Positions 38,610 through 46,116 of a stretch of DNA of 64,000 bases are shown here, one piece after another. The notes beneath the pieces are model-generated. The model was given only the letters and a program-made list of their open reading frames with translations. It was not told the origin of the DNA and made no database searches. The translations under genes and the position numbers were made by a program. Numbering within the stretch: position 1 is the first letter of the stretch; each line of letters starts with the position of its first letter. Origin of the DNA: Pseudomonas sp. HS6 (GTDB lineage Bacteria; Pseudomonadota; Gammaproteobacteria; Pseudomonadales; Pseudomonadaceae); contig NZ_CP067412.1 of NCBI RefSeq assembly GCF_023375815.1, positions 5,208,001 through 5,272,000 of the forward strand, given 5' to 3'.

Positions 38610-38946
38610 CGACGAACTACCCGTCATCCCGGGCAAACGCTACTTCACCATCGGTGAAGTCAGCGAGCTGTGTGCGGTAAAACCACATGTGCTGCGCTAC
38701 TGGGAGCAGGAGTTTCCTCAACTCAACCCCGTCAAACGCCGCGGAAACCGCCGGTATTATCAGCGCCAGGATGTGCTGATGATCCGGCAGATCCGCGCGC
38801 TCCTTTACGATCAAGGGTTCACCATCGGCGGCGCACGTCTGCGACTGTCTGGTGATGAAGCCAAAGACGACACAACCCAATACAAGCAAATGATCCGCCA
38901 GATGATCGCCGAGCTCGAAGATGTTCTGGTGGTCCTCAAGAAATAA
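38590..38946 (+). CDS. MerR family transcriptional regulator
   Basis: A 118-residue MerR-type regulator with an N-terminal winged helix ([25 protein letters not shown]) and a C-terminal coiled coil ([22 protein letters not shown]). It lacks metal-binding cysteines at the C-terminus, so it is not a MerR/CueR metal sensor. ATG 38590 overlaps the ihfA end by 20 bp; a TTG at 38581 is an alternative. Its target is unknown. The ihfA-merR pair is conserved in Pseudomonas. Confidence 0.92.
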   Translation: MLEPSHNDELPVIPGKRYFTIGEVSELCAVKPHVLRYWEQEFPQLNPVKRRGNRRYYQRQDVLMIRQIRALLYDQGFTIGGARLRLSGDEAKDDTTQYKQMIRQMIAELEDVLVVLKK

Positions 38947-38964
38947 TTTCCTGCTTTTAAATAC

Positions 38965-38993
38965 TTCCAGTTTTCAAAAGCTTGCGATATATT
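38965..38993 (+). promoter_or_regulatory. Candidate promoter of tRNA-Pro
   Basis: TTCCAG (38965-38970), 17 bp, TATATT (38988-38993). The -10 is good, the -35 weak. Confidence 0.4.
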
Positions 38994-39035
38994 CTTGAGC
39001 GCTCCTCGAGATGAGAAGCGAGTTTCACGCCTAGT

Positions 39036-39112
39036 CGGGGCGTAGCGCAGTCCGGTAGCGCACTAGCATGGGGTGCTAGGGGTCGAGTGTTCGAATCACT
39101 CCGTCCCGACCA
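39036..39112 (+). tRNA. tRNA-Pro (anticodon GGG)
   Basis: A 77-nt cloverleaf with acceptor CGGGGCG/CGTCCCG (one G-T pair), anticodon loop ATGGGGT, T arm GAGTG-TTCGAAT-CACTC and encoded CCA. A terminator follows at 39128. The AT-richer islet starts just downstream. Confidence 0.97.
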
Positions 39113-39127
39113 TATAATTCAATGACT

Positions 39128-39156
39128 TAGCCCAACTTTCGCGAGTTGGGCTTTTT
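39128..39156 (+). terminator. Terminator of tRNA-Pro
   Basis: AGCCCAACT/AGTTGGGCT stem with TTCGCG loop and T5. Confidence 0.85.
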
Positions 39157-39206
39157 CATGCGTATGGATTTTTGCGGGGGGCATCGAGTTTTTCTCTTGA
39201 AGATGG

Positions 39207-39347
39207 TCAGTGCCGGTCCCTTGAGCCGATCAGATAGATCGGCTTTTTTGTGTCTGCGCAAAGCCCGCGTAAACCCCGCGTAAACCCTTCAGTGATGTCG
39301 CTGAGCTCAAGGTCTTCGATGTAGTGCCGGTTTCGCTGTTTTTTCAT
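39207..39347 (-). CDS. Possible small protein, 46 aa
   Basis: A frame reading MKKQRNRHYIEDLEL, then SDITEGFTRGLRGLCADTKK and ending IGSRDRH. It reads like protein, with mixed polar and hydrophobic residues, but no ribosome site is visible and the frame runs through a terminator-like hairpin and the 11-bp tandem repeat. It may be a remnant of a lost gene. No family recognised. Confidence 0.22.
   Translation of the reverse strand: MKKQRNRHYIEDLELSDITEGFTRGLRGLCADTKKPIYLIGSRDRH
39223..39249 (+). terminator. Second terminator-like hairpin after tRNA-Pro
   Basis: GCCGATC/GATCGGC stem with AGATA loop and T6. No gene ends directly before it. Confidence 0.6.
39264..39285. repeat. 11-bp tandem direct repeat
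   Basis: CCCGCGTAAAC occurs twice in perfect tandem. Confidence 0.8.
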
Positions 39348-39383
39348 GACGGTGGAGGCGGGTCGCACCTTTCTGATGATCTT

Positions 39384-39410
39384 AAAAAAGCCCGCTCAGT
39401 GGCGGGCTTT
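39384..39410 (-). terminator. Minus-strand terminator downstream of the acyltransferase
   Basis: AAAGCCCGC/GCGGGCTTT hairpin whose T run (A6 on the plus strand) serves minus-strand transcripts. It is 240 bp after the acyltransferase stop. Confidence 0.65.
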
Positions 39411-39553
39411 AGGAGAGGGTCGGGTGTTGTGGAAGAGTTACATGGCACGATGGCGAATCAAAAAACTCGCAGGGGAGGACTAGATATAGCTTGGAGAGCT
39501 ATGTCAGCAGCCAGCAGCCCCTCGCTTCCGGTTACACAAAGTTTTGTACGCGC

Positions 39554-39588
39554 TTATTCCAGAGGCTTTAGTGTCACCTCTGGAATAA
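39554..39588. repeat. Perfect 12-bp inverted repeat
   Basis: TTATTCCAGAGG and CCTCTGGAATAA are separated by 11 bp. There is no T run, so it is not a standard terminator. It lies 63 bp beyond the acyltransferase stop. Confidence 0.8.
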
Positions 39589-39650
39589 TGGGTCTTGATT
39601 AGAGAGCAATAGGGTCCGTCCGAGCAGACCCAGCCAGAGTTGTTTAAAGA

Positions 39651-41624
39651 CTAATTATTGCTTTCAATGGCCTCAATCAAGTAAGGAGCAACATATCGAG
39701 ATCCGTCAAAGTTTAGATGGCTGTTATCGCTGTAAAGCAAATGCCCATCCTTCGCGAGATAACAGCGATTTTCATCGCAAAGCTTTGTGGAAAGGTCGAG
39801 TATTTTAACTTGTGGGAAATCTTTTGTTGCCGCCTCTACAAGCGATTTGTAATCTGCGAATGGCTGATTTTTGTCGAATTGCTCGCGCGGAAATGAACAG
39901 TGATCAGTGCTTTTTGTAAGCCTGAAGGGGCGTTCAGCGCACGCTGCGGGGTCGTAGGGCAGGTATGGGTTATCCAGCAATACAATTACTTTCTTGTTCG
40001 CTTGAGTCAGTGCCGAAAAAGTCCGCTTCATTCCGTCAGTGAGAGCTTTTTTATAGTCGCCATTGGCAGGACTTCTCATGTCGATGGCATCTTGGTATGA
40101 GCAAATTGGGAGGTGAGCCAGAATAACGACTTTTATTTTTGGGTCGTCAATGATGTAATCATACGCACGATTTATAAGCTTATATGCGCCTTTCCTGACT
40201 TTCTGTGCCTTTTGGTCTTGCTGTGCAGTGGCGATATCAATATATGGCGCTGCACAGCTGGCTGCAAATACCGCAACCCCTTCGCTTGGCTTTAGTCGTT
40301 CACTAATACCAAGAAAAAGCTGCCCAGCATGAGAGTCGCCAACAATCGCAACGGAGTTGTTTGACTCTCTCTGGAAACGGCAAGCGTTGTCGGTGATGCT
40401 AGTCCAGTCCGGGAACCGTTTTTCACAATTTTCCTGTGACTGGGCCATGGTTTGATAGCTCTTTGTCAAGGCCGTGGTTTGAGTCTCATCAACGTCGCTT
40501 TGGCTGATAAAGCCCTTATAGCCAATGACACCAGCCACAGCCATGACTGAAACTAGCGCTACGACTTTGCCCAATCTATGGTTACTGCTGCGAAAAGAGG
40601 GTTCAACCAACTTGAATGTGAGCCATGCAAGTCCAATTGCAAGCAGGACTGCTGCCAGTCGGATTTCCCGGCTCAGCGCGTCGCTTTGAACAATCCTTGC
40701 AAACGACAGTAGCGGCCAATGCCACAGGTATAGCGGAAAGCTGATCAAACCGATAAACACTGCCGGTTTATTCGACAGCAGGAAACGGTTGACGCGTGAT
40801 TGCGGACCCGCAGCAATCAACAGGACAGCCCCGGTAACCGGTGCGAGTGCAAACCAGCCAGGAAACGCGTCTGACTTATGGACAAAAAACATTGCCCATA
40901 CAACCAGGGCGAACCCAAGCAAGCCTGCCAGATCCTCAAGCAATGCACGAAGCGGCGTCCGCTCTTTCGCCCAACTGCCTTGAAGAGCGAGCCAAGCCAA
41001 GACGCTACCCGCAAGCAGTTCCCATGCGCGACTCGGCAGCAGGAAGAATGTTGCAACAGGATGGCTATCGATCTGGGTGATATTGATAGTAAAAGAAATG
41101 ATCGCGATAACGATGGTCACGGCCAGCATGTTTGCGCGCAGTTTCCATGCTGCCCATAACACTAACGGCCAGATAAGGTAGAACTGCTCTTCAATAGCCA
41201 GGGACCAGAGGTGTAACAGTGGTTTTAGCTCTGCGGCAGTATCGAAGTAACCACTTTCACTCCAAAAGGCAAAGTTGGCGATGAATGTGGCGCCGGCAGC
41301 GATATGCTTGCCAAGTTGTCGATACTCATCGTCAAGCAATACTAGTTTGCCTATTATCAAGCAGGACGCCAGAACAACGAATAGAGCGGGGAATATTCGA
41401 CGTATCCGGCGAGAGTAGAAGTCGCTGAAGCTGAATGTGTCTTTTGCGAGGCTTTTGAATAGTATCGTGCCGATCAGAAAACCGGATATCACGAAGAATA
41501 CATCGACGCCAACAAACCCACCTGGAAGTAAGGACGGGAAAGCATGGTAGATGACAACACCCAGAACGGCCAGGGCGCGCAGCCCATCAATATCCGGACG
41601 GTATTGGATGTTCGGATTACTCAT
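39651..41624 (-). CDS. OafA/YrhL-type acyltransferase with SGNH domain
   Basis: A 657-residue inner-membrane O-acyltransferase that probably acetylates a surface polysaccharide such as O-antigen or exopolysaccharide. The acyltransferase-3 domain (about residues 7-345) has ten or so membrane helices and the motifs YRPDIDGLRALAVLGVVIYH and FFVISGFLIG. The C-terminal SGNH domain (about 400-655) has the nucleophile block VGDSHAGQLF and the catalytic D..H block DNSHLNFDGS. Codon use is more AT-rich than the neighbours. It is a lone gene inserted between tRNA-Pro and ordinary genes, which suggests horizontal gain. Confidence 0.92.
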   Translation of the reverse strand: MSNPNIQYRPDIDGLRALAVLGVVIYHAFPSLLPGGFVGVDVFFVISGFLIGTILFKSLAKDTFSFSDFYSRRIRRIFPALFVVLASCLIIGKLVLLDDEYRQLGKHIAAGATFIANFAFWSESGYFDTAAELKPLLHLWSLAIEEQFYLIWPLVLWAAWKLRANMLAVTIVIAIISFTINITQIDSHPVATFFLLPSRAWELLAGSVLAWLALQGSWAKERTPLRALLEDLAGLLGFALVVWAMFFVHKSDAFPGWFALAPVTGAVLLIAAGPQSRVNRFLLSNKPAVFIGLISFPLYLWHWPLLSFARIVQSDALSREIRLAAVLLAIGLAWLTFKLVEPSFRSSNHRLGKVVALVSVMAVAGVIGYKGFISQSDVDETQTTALTKSYQTMAQSQENCEKRFPDWTSITDNACRFQRESNNSVAIVGDSHAGQLFLGISERLKPSEGVAVFAASCAAPYIDIATAQQDQKAQKVRKGAYKLINRAYDYIIDDPKIKVVILAHLPICSYQDAIDMRSPANGDYKKALTDGMKRTFSALTQANKKVIVLLDNPYLPYDPAACAERPFRLTKSTDHCSFPREQFDKNQPFADYKSLVEAATKDFPQVKILDLSTKLCDENRCYLAKDGHLLYSDNSHLNFDGSRYVAPYLIEAIESNN

Positions 41625-41955
41625 AATTTACCTATTGGTTTGAAAACAGCCCGCCGTGATGGGGGGGGAGATTGTAAAGAGCCGCGACATGAATACTCAA
41701 CTACCTCAGCGCTTGGCACGCTGATCCCCCCACTCGATGACTTGCCCCGGTCCATGCGGCCCCAGCGGCCCCCCCTCCGAGCCAAATGACCTTGCCTCAA
41801 GCCTTCCGCGCATTCCAGATAAGCATCACCTTGGTGTGGTTCCGCCACTTCAAAACGGTTCCAGCCAAAAACTGATGGAAGGCGGCAAACTGCTGGCCCT
41901 CGTCTGGCAAGTTCATGGTCAAACTCGCTCTTTTTCAAAAGGTTAGGCTGGCCCT
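41625..41955. other. Region upstream of the acyltransferase
   Basis: 331 bp holding the acyltransferase promoter region, G8 and C-rich tracts (near 41661 and 41770), and a possible 39-codon small gene on the minus strand (41797-41916). Nothing else is evident. Confidence 0.4.
41797..41916 (-). CDS. Possible small protein, 39 aa
   Basis: A 39-residue frame, MNLPDEGQQFAAFHQ then LAGTVLKWRN and MLIWNARKA. It has GAAAAAGAGCGAG upstream as a possible ribosome site and a protein-like composition with a KWRNH core. It is too short for a firm call and no family is recognised. It lies upstream of, and on the same strand as, the acyltransferase. Confidence 0.33.
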   Translation of the reverse strand: MNLPDEGQQFAAFHQFLAGTVLKWRNHTKVMLIWNARKA

Positions 41956-42285
41956 ATGCGGACGACTGTCATCACCGTTGCAACGCTTTCCCTGGCTCTC
42001 TTCGCGCTGGGTGCTCAGGCGAGGGAACTGAGCAAGAGCCATCGTTTTGCTTGTACCTGGGGTTCGGACATCGCGGCCGGCGCGCAACAATCGAAGCTGT
42101 CGGGGATTTCCCTTTACGGCGCCCGCAAGCGCTTGCAGGTACGCAGGTTTCAGCAGCCTTGGATGCGCATGACCGCGATGGGTATCACCGAGCAAACCTA
42201 CAACAGTACCTCGCGCCTCAAGCCTGCAGCCGTCAAGCAGACCTATTACGAACAGTGCGTGAGACACGAACTGGCTCAGCGATAA
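41956..42285 (+). CDS. Hypothetical exported protein, 109 aa
   Basis: A 109-residue protein with a clear signal peptide (about residues 1-22, ending GAQA). The basic mature part contains two cysteines (CTWGS and YYEQCVRHEL) that could pair. I do not recognise the family. It is monocistronic with a good terminator, which supports it being a real gene. Confidence 0.72.
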   Translation: MRTTVITVATLSLALFALGAQARELSKSHRFACTWGSDIAAGAQQSKLSGISLYGARKRLQVRRFQQPWMRMTAMGITEQTYNSTSRLKPAAVKQTYYEQCVRHELAQR

Positions 42286-42288
42286 ATG

Positions 42289-42319
42289 AAAAGCCCAACC
42301 TGAAGAGGTTGGGCTTTTT
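42289..42319. terminator. Bidirectional terminator
   Basis: AAGCCCAACC/GGTTGGGCTT stem with TGAAGA loop and T5, between convergent genes. Confidence 0.85.
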
Positions 42320-42341
42320 CATGTCCGCTGCAAATGCAGTA

Positions 42342-42755
42342 TCACTTCTCGCTTTCGCAATTGACCATCCACGAAACGCCAAAACGATCCACTAGCATGC
42401 CGAAACGAGCGGCCCAGAAGGTTGCTTCTAGTGGCATGTCTACCCGACCGTCCCTGGCCAGGGCGTTGAAGACTCTCTCAGCCTCGGCGACGGTGTCGAC
42501 GTTCAAGGACACGGAACAACCGCTCATGCCCTGTGTCGGGCGTTCGGGTGTGGTGTCCGATGCCATCAGCATCTGGTCGCCGACCTTCAGGCAGGTATGA
42601 ATGATCAGATTGTGATGCTCTTTCGGAACATGCTCTGCAGCGGGCGTTTCGCCGAATGTCATCATCGCTTCAAGCTTGCCTTGCAGGCATTGCTCGTAAA
42701 ACGTGAAGGCTGCACGGCAATCGCCGTTGAAGATCAGGTACGGGTTGATTTTCAT
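42342..42755 (-). CDS. VOC family protein (PhnB-like)
   Basis: A 137-residue glyoxalase-fold protein of the PhnB/YjdN type: MKINPYLIFNGDCRAAFTFY at the N-terminus, SLNVDTVAEAERVFNALA in the middle and FGMLVDRFGVSWMVNC at the end. These proteins are often annotated as 3-demethylubiquinone methyltransferase-like, which is misleading. The real substrate is unknown. Single gene. Confidence 0.87.
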   Translation of the reverse strand: MKINPYLIFNGDCRAAFTFYEQCLQGKLEAMMTFGETPAAEHVPKEHHNLIIHTCLKVGDQMLMASDTTPERPTQGMSGCSVSLNVDTVAEAERVFNALARDGRVDMPLEATFWAARFGMLVDRFGVSWMVNCESEK

Positions 42756-42906
42756 AGTGGTGCTCCCGAAAAGGCAGTGAAACGCAGCGCGGCCGGGTGT
42801 GCCGAAGCTGCGTCATGGATTGACTCCATCCAGCAAAGCGTCAGATCGACGAATTGCCAGTCAGTGCTGCAATTATTTACGCCGGGATGACCGATGGTCC
42901 CTGTTC

Positions 42907-43869
42907 TCAGGAATCGCGCGCGCCTTGCAACAATGTTGCTCGTGCGACTCGTGCGGCAGGCTTGGTCTGCATCAATGCGTCTATTGCCTTGCGATAGTTT
43001 TGTCCGCCCAGTGCCATGCTGTTGTTGTGCGTCCCACCGGGTACCAGCAGCAATCGTTTGGGTTGGCTGGCGGCCGCGAACAGTTGCTCGCTGAAGCGTG
43101 ACGGCACAAACGCATCGGCGAGGCCGTGCACGACCAGCAACGGCATGTGGATGTCGGCAATCTTGTCGATGGAGTCGAACTTCTGCGACAACAACCAGCG
43201 AACGGGCAGGGATGTGTTGGCCACCGCAGCGGCGACGTCGGCCAGTGAGGTAAAGGTGGACTCGATCACCAGGCCGCGAACGGGGAGCGGTGTATGGTTT
43301 CTGGCGGCGTCCCGGCCCAGCTCGGCAGCCAGGTCGATGGCAACCGCACCGCCGAGGGAGTGGCCGTAAATCAGGCGTTTGCTCGGGTCCGGTTGCAGTT
43401 GCTGGAAACGTTCCCAGGCCACCCGTGCATCCTCATAAACGGTGCTTTCTGACGGCAAGTCACCATGACTCTGGCCAAAGCCTCGGTAATCGATGGCCAA
43501 TACCGAATACCCCGCTGCGCGTAGCTGTTCGATGCGGAACAATTGCCCGGTCAGGTTCCAGCGCACACCATGCAAATACAGGATGGCGGGGGCATTGGCC
43601 CGTTCCGCCGGCCACCACCACGCATGAATGTTCTGCCCGGCCTTGAAGCTTTTGGGTTGCAGATCCAGTTCCTGAACGCTGCCGGGCAAACCGTGATACC
43701 AGCCAGCCGTGCCCGGTTCGATGCGAAACAGCAGCTTGCGTTCGGTGTGTTCCAGTACGGCGCAACTCGCCGGCAGACCGAAGATCAGGGCGACCATGCA
43801 CGCAAACGCCAGGCGACGGCGACGGCGACGAAGTCGGGTCATGAAGGCAAGGAACATAAAACGTTTCAC
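42907..43869 (-). CDS. Alpha/beta hydrolase
   Basis: A 320-residue hydrolase with a very basic N-terminus (RLRRRRRR) before one hydrophobic segment (about residues 19-37), so probably membrane-anchored or exported. The nucleophile elbow is GHSLGG, the oxyanion region YLHGVRWN, and the likely acid and base are in VVHGLADAFVP and PGGTHNN. It resembles BEM46/YfhR-type serine hydrolases; the substrate is not known. The Met used (43869) is the first of several; Met at residue 10 is an alternative. Confidence 0.85.
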   Translation of the reverse strand: MKRFMFLAFMTRLRRRRRRLAFACMVALIFGLPASCAVLEHTERKLLFRIEPGTAGWYHGLPGSVQELDLQPKSFKAGQNIHAWWWPAERANAPAILYLHGVRWNLTGQLFRIEQLRAAGYSVLAIDYRGFGQSHGDLPSESTVYEDARVAWERFQQLQPDPSKRLIYGHSLGGAVAIDLAAELGRDAARNHTPLPVRGLVIESTFTSLADVAAAVANTSLPVRWLLSQKFDSIDKIADIHMPLLVVHGLADAFVPSRFSEQLFAAASQPKRLLLVPGGTHNNSMALGGQNYRKAIDALMQTKPAARVARATLLQGARDS

Positions 43870-43969
43870 CAGAGCACGGACAAAGAAGGCTTTTTACCAG
43901 ATGCCATGGCCCGCGCGTGACATTTTCGACCGTCGCCCGCCTGCAATGATTACAAAAGGATGCAGTGGC

Positions 43970-44968
43970 TCAATCCACGTTCAGCACGATTTTGCCGATG
44001 TGATCACCCGTTTCCATGTGCGCGTGGGCCTGGGCCGCTCCGGCAAGCGGGTAGACTTTGTCGATGATCGGCAGGCAGCGTCCGGCGGCCAGGACCGGCC
44101 AGACGTGTTCACGCAGTTGCGTGGCAATGTCGGCTTTTTCGGTGCTTGTGCGTGCGCGCAACAAGGAGCCGGTGACCACGGCTCGTTTGCCAAGAATGGT
44201 CAGCAGATCGACATCGTTGGCACGGGCGCCGCCGAGAAAACCGAGCATCACCACGCGTCCATCCATTGCCAGTGCGCTGAGGTTGGCGTTCAGGTACGAG
44301 CCGCCCATGATGTCGAGGATCACATTGACACCCTGGCCGTTGGTTTTCTCGGCGATCACGGCAGCGAAATCCTGCTCGCGATAGTTGATCGGCTCACCGC
44401 CCAATTCACGGATGGCCTCACATTTATCGGCGCTTCCGGCAGTAGCGAAGGCTTCGATACCCAGTTCTCGGCATAGCATCAACGCGGTAGTGCCGATGCC
44501 ACTGGTGCCACCGTGAATCAACACCCGCTGTCCACGGCTCGCACCACCGAGGCCGAAAAGGTTGGCCCATACCGTGAAAAAAGTTTCGGGGATTGCCGCG
44601 GCCTGAATCCAGCCCACCCCATCGGGGATCGGCAGAGCCTGGCCCGCCGGAACCGTGCAGTATTCGGCATATCCGCCACCATTAGTCAGCGCGCAAACCC
44701 TGTCGCCCACGGCAAAAGTGCTGACGCCAGCGCCCAGCGCCACGACTTCGCCGGCCACTTCCAGACCGGGGATCGGGTTCATCCCGGGTCTCATCGGGTA
44801 CTTGCCCGCACGTTGCAAGGCGTCCGGCCGATTGATGCCTGCGGCGTGCACGCGAATCAGCAGTTCGCCTTCCGCGACGACCGGCAGCGGCACGCGCCGT
44901 GGTTGCAAAACGTCGGGAGCTCCGGGCTCGGTGATTTCGATGCGGGTCATTTCAGTGGGCAAAGTCAT
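43970..44968 (-). CDS. NAD(P)H-quinone oxidoreductase, zinc-free MDR family
   Basis: A 332-residue medium-chain reductase of the quinone oxidoreductase/PIG3 type. It has GINRPDALQRAGKYP, the cofactor-binding LIHGGTSGIGTTALML and no catalytic zinc ligands. ATG 44968 is chosen for the AGGAC ribosome site 7 bp upstream; the frame is open further upstream into the intergenic region and LysR gene but lacks similarity. It is divergent from a LysR regulator that probably controls it. Confidence 0.88.
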   Translation of the reverse strand: MTLPTEMTRIEITEPGAPDVLQPRRVPLPVVAEGELLIRVHAAGINRPDALQRAGKYPMRPGMNPIPGLEVAGEVVALGAGVSTFAVGDRVCALTNGGGYAEYCTVPAGQALPIPDGVGWIQAAAIPETFFTVWANLFGLGGASRGQRVLIHGGTSGIGTTALMLCRELGIEAFATAGSADKCEAIRELGGEPINYREQDFAAVIAEKTNGQGVNVILDIMGGSYLNANLSALAMDGRVVMLGFLGGARANDVDLLTILGKRAVVTGSLLRARTSTEKADIATQLREHVWPVLAAGRCLPIIDKVYPLAGAAQAHAHMETGDHIGKIVLNVD

Positions 44969-45083
44969 GTCGGGTCCTGTCATGCGGTGGGGTTTCATTG
45001 GGGCACTGGGTCCCGTCAAAGGTTCATGACATCGAGCATATCGGCTATCGTGGCTGCACAAACGCAGCGATTTCGCTTGATAG

Positions 45084-45101
45084 TGATGCGATTTTGCATC
45101 A
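45084..45101. promoter_or_regulatory. Candidate LysR binding palindrome
   Basis: TGATGC-N6-GCATCA, an exact dyad just before the LysR start at 45114 and between divergent genes, as expected for an autoregulatory LysR site. Confidence 0.5.
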
Positions 45102-45113
45102 TGAGAGGACAGC

Positions 45114-46007
45114 ATGAATTGGGATGATGCGCGGGTGTTTCTGGCGGTGTGCCGCGAGTCGACATTGCGCGGTGCCGCGCGAGTATTGAAAGTAGACCAA
45201 GCCACGGTCGGGCGACGTATTGCGGCGCTGGAAAAGTCACTGAGTGCCACATTGTTCCTGCGGACTTCCGAGGGATTTGCGTTGACTGCCGTGGGCGAGG
45301 CCGCCCTCAAGGCTGTCGAGAAAATGGAGGATTCAGCGCTGGAACTGGAGCGGCAGATTCAGGGCCTGGACGATCGCCTGACCGGCAATGTGCGGGTCAG
45401 CACCACCGATTCATTGGCCATCGATTTCCTGATCCCGGCCATCGCGCGTTTGCATGGTCAGCACCCTGACGTGCGTGTGCAACTCGACGCTTCCACGCAG
45501 ATGCTCAGTCTGGCCAAGCGCGAGGCGGACATCGCGGTACGCAACGCCCGACCGGACAACCCTGACCTGATCGCTCGGCGCCTCGCGCGCTGGCCGGTGG
45601 GGTTGTTCGCCTCACAGGCCTATGTTGATGCCCATGGTGTGCCACCTCCCGGAGGTGCGTTCGAGGGTCACGATCTGGTGGTTTACCAGCCGTACTTACA
45701 GGGCAACAAGGAGATCACCCTGGTATGCGAGCCTGTGAATCGCGGGCGTATTGTCGCGAGCCTGAATTCCAGCCTGTTGATACGACGCTCGATTGCGGCC
45801 GGTCTCGGTGTAGGAGAAATCCCGGTTTACATGGGGGAACGCGATGGCCTGGTCAGGCTCTGGCCGGATCGTACGCGACCGCTGCCCTATGAAGTGTGGC
45901 TGGTGACCCATGCGGATTTGCGTCATACGGCGCGGGTGAGGGCGGTGATCGAACAGATTGTCGAGGCGTTTGCGCTGGAAAATGAATGGCTTATTCACAC
46001 CGTGTAG
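45114..46007 (+). CDS. LysR family transcriptional regulator
   Basis: A 297-residue LysR-type regulator with an N-terminal winged helix (DDARVFLAVCRESTLRGAARV, VDQATVGRRIAALEKSL) and a periplasmic-binding-like effector domain. GAGAGGACAGC precedes ATG 45114. It is divergent from the quinone oxidoreductase gene with dyads in the shared 145-bp region, so that gene is the likely target. Confidence 0.9.
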   Translation: MNWDDARVFLAVCRESTLRGAARVLKVDQATVGRRIAALEKSLSATLFLRTSEGFALTAVGEAALKAVEKMEDSALELERQIQGLDDRLTGNVRVSTTDSLAIDFLIPAIARLHGQHPDVRVQLDASTQMLSLAKREADIAVRNARPDNPDLIARRLARWPVGLFASQAYVDAHGVPPPGGAFEGHDLVVYQPYLQGNKEITLVCEPVNRGRIVASLNSSLLIRRSIAAGLGVGEIPVYMGERDGLVRLWPDRTRPLPYEVWLVTHADLRHTARVRAVIEQIVEAFALENEWLIHTV

Positions 46008-46116
46008 GACGGCTACGTAACCCGGCGACATTGCCTACATTCACACCAGAATCCGCTGTCTTGTGAGTTTTTTACCCGGGTTCTATCGTTTCTCACACCC
46101 GGAGTGAGCAGGTGAA

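Larger units (their letters stand above)
39113..39650. other. Non-coding region between tRNA-Pro and the acyltransferase
   Basis: 538 bp without a well-supported gene but crowded with signals. It holds the tRNA terminator (39128-39156), a second terminator-like hairpin (39223-39249), an 11-bp tandem repeat CCCGCGTAAAC (39264-39285), a possible 46-codon frame on the minus strand (39207-39347), a minus-strand terminator (39384-39410) and a perfect 12-bp inverted repeat (39554-39588). It looks like a scar of insertions and losses beside a tRNA. Confidence 0.55.

Noticed and set aside
39036..39112. Search for an att-type repeat of the tRNA-Pro 3' end on the far side of the acyltransferase islet
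   Set aside because: I could not find a second copy of the tRNA 3' end near 41625-41955, so an integrated element with intact ends is not supported.
39324..39602. A 92-codon plus-strand frame between tRNA-Pro and the acyltransferase
   Set aside because: It runs through a terminator hairpin and the 12-bp inverted repeat, lacks a ribosome site and has no protein-like pattern.
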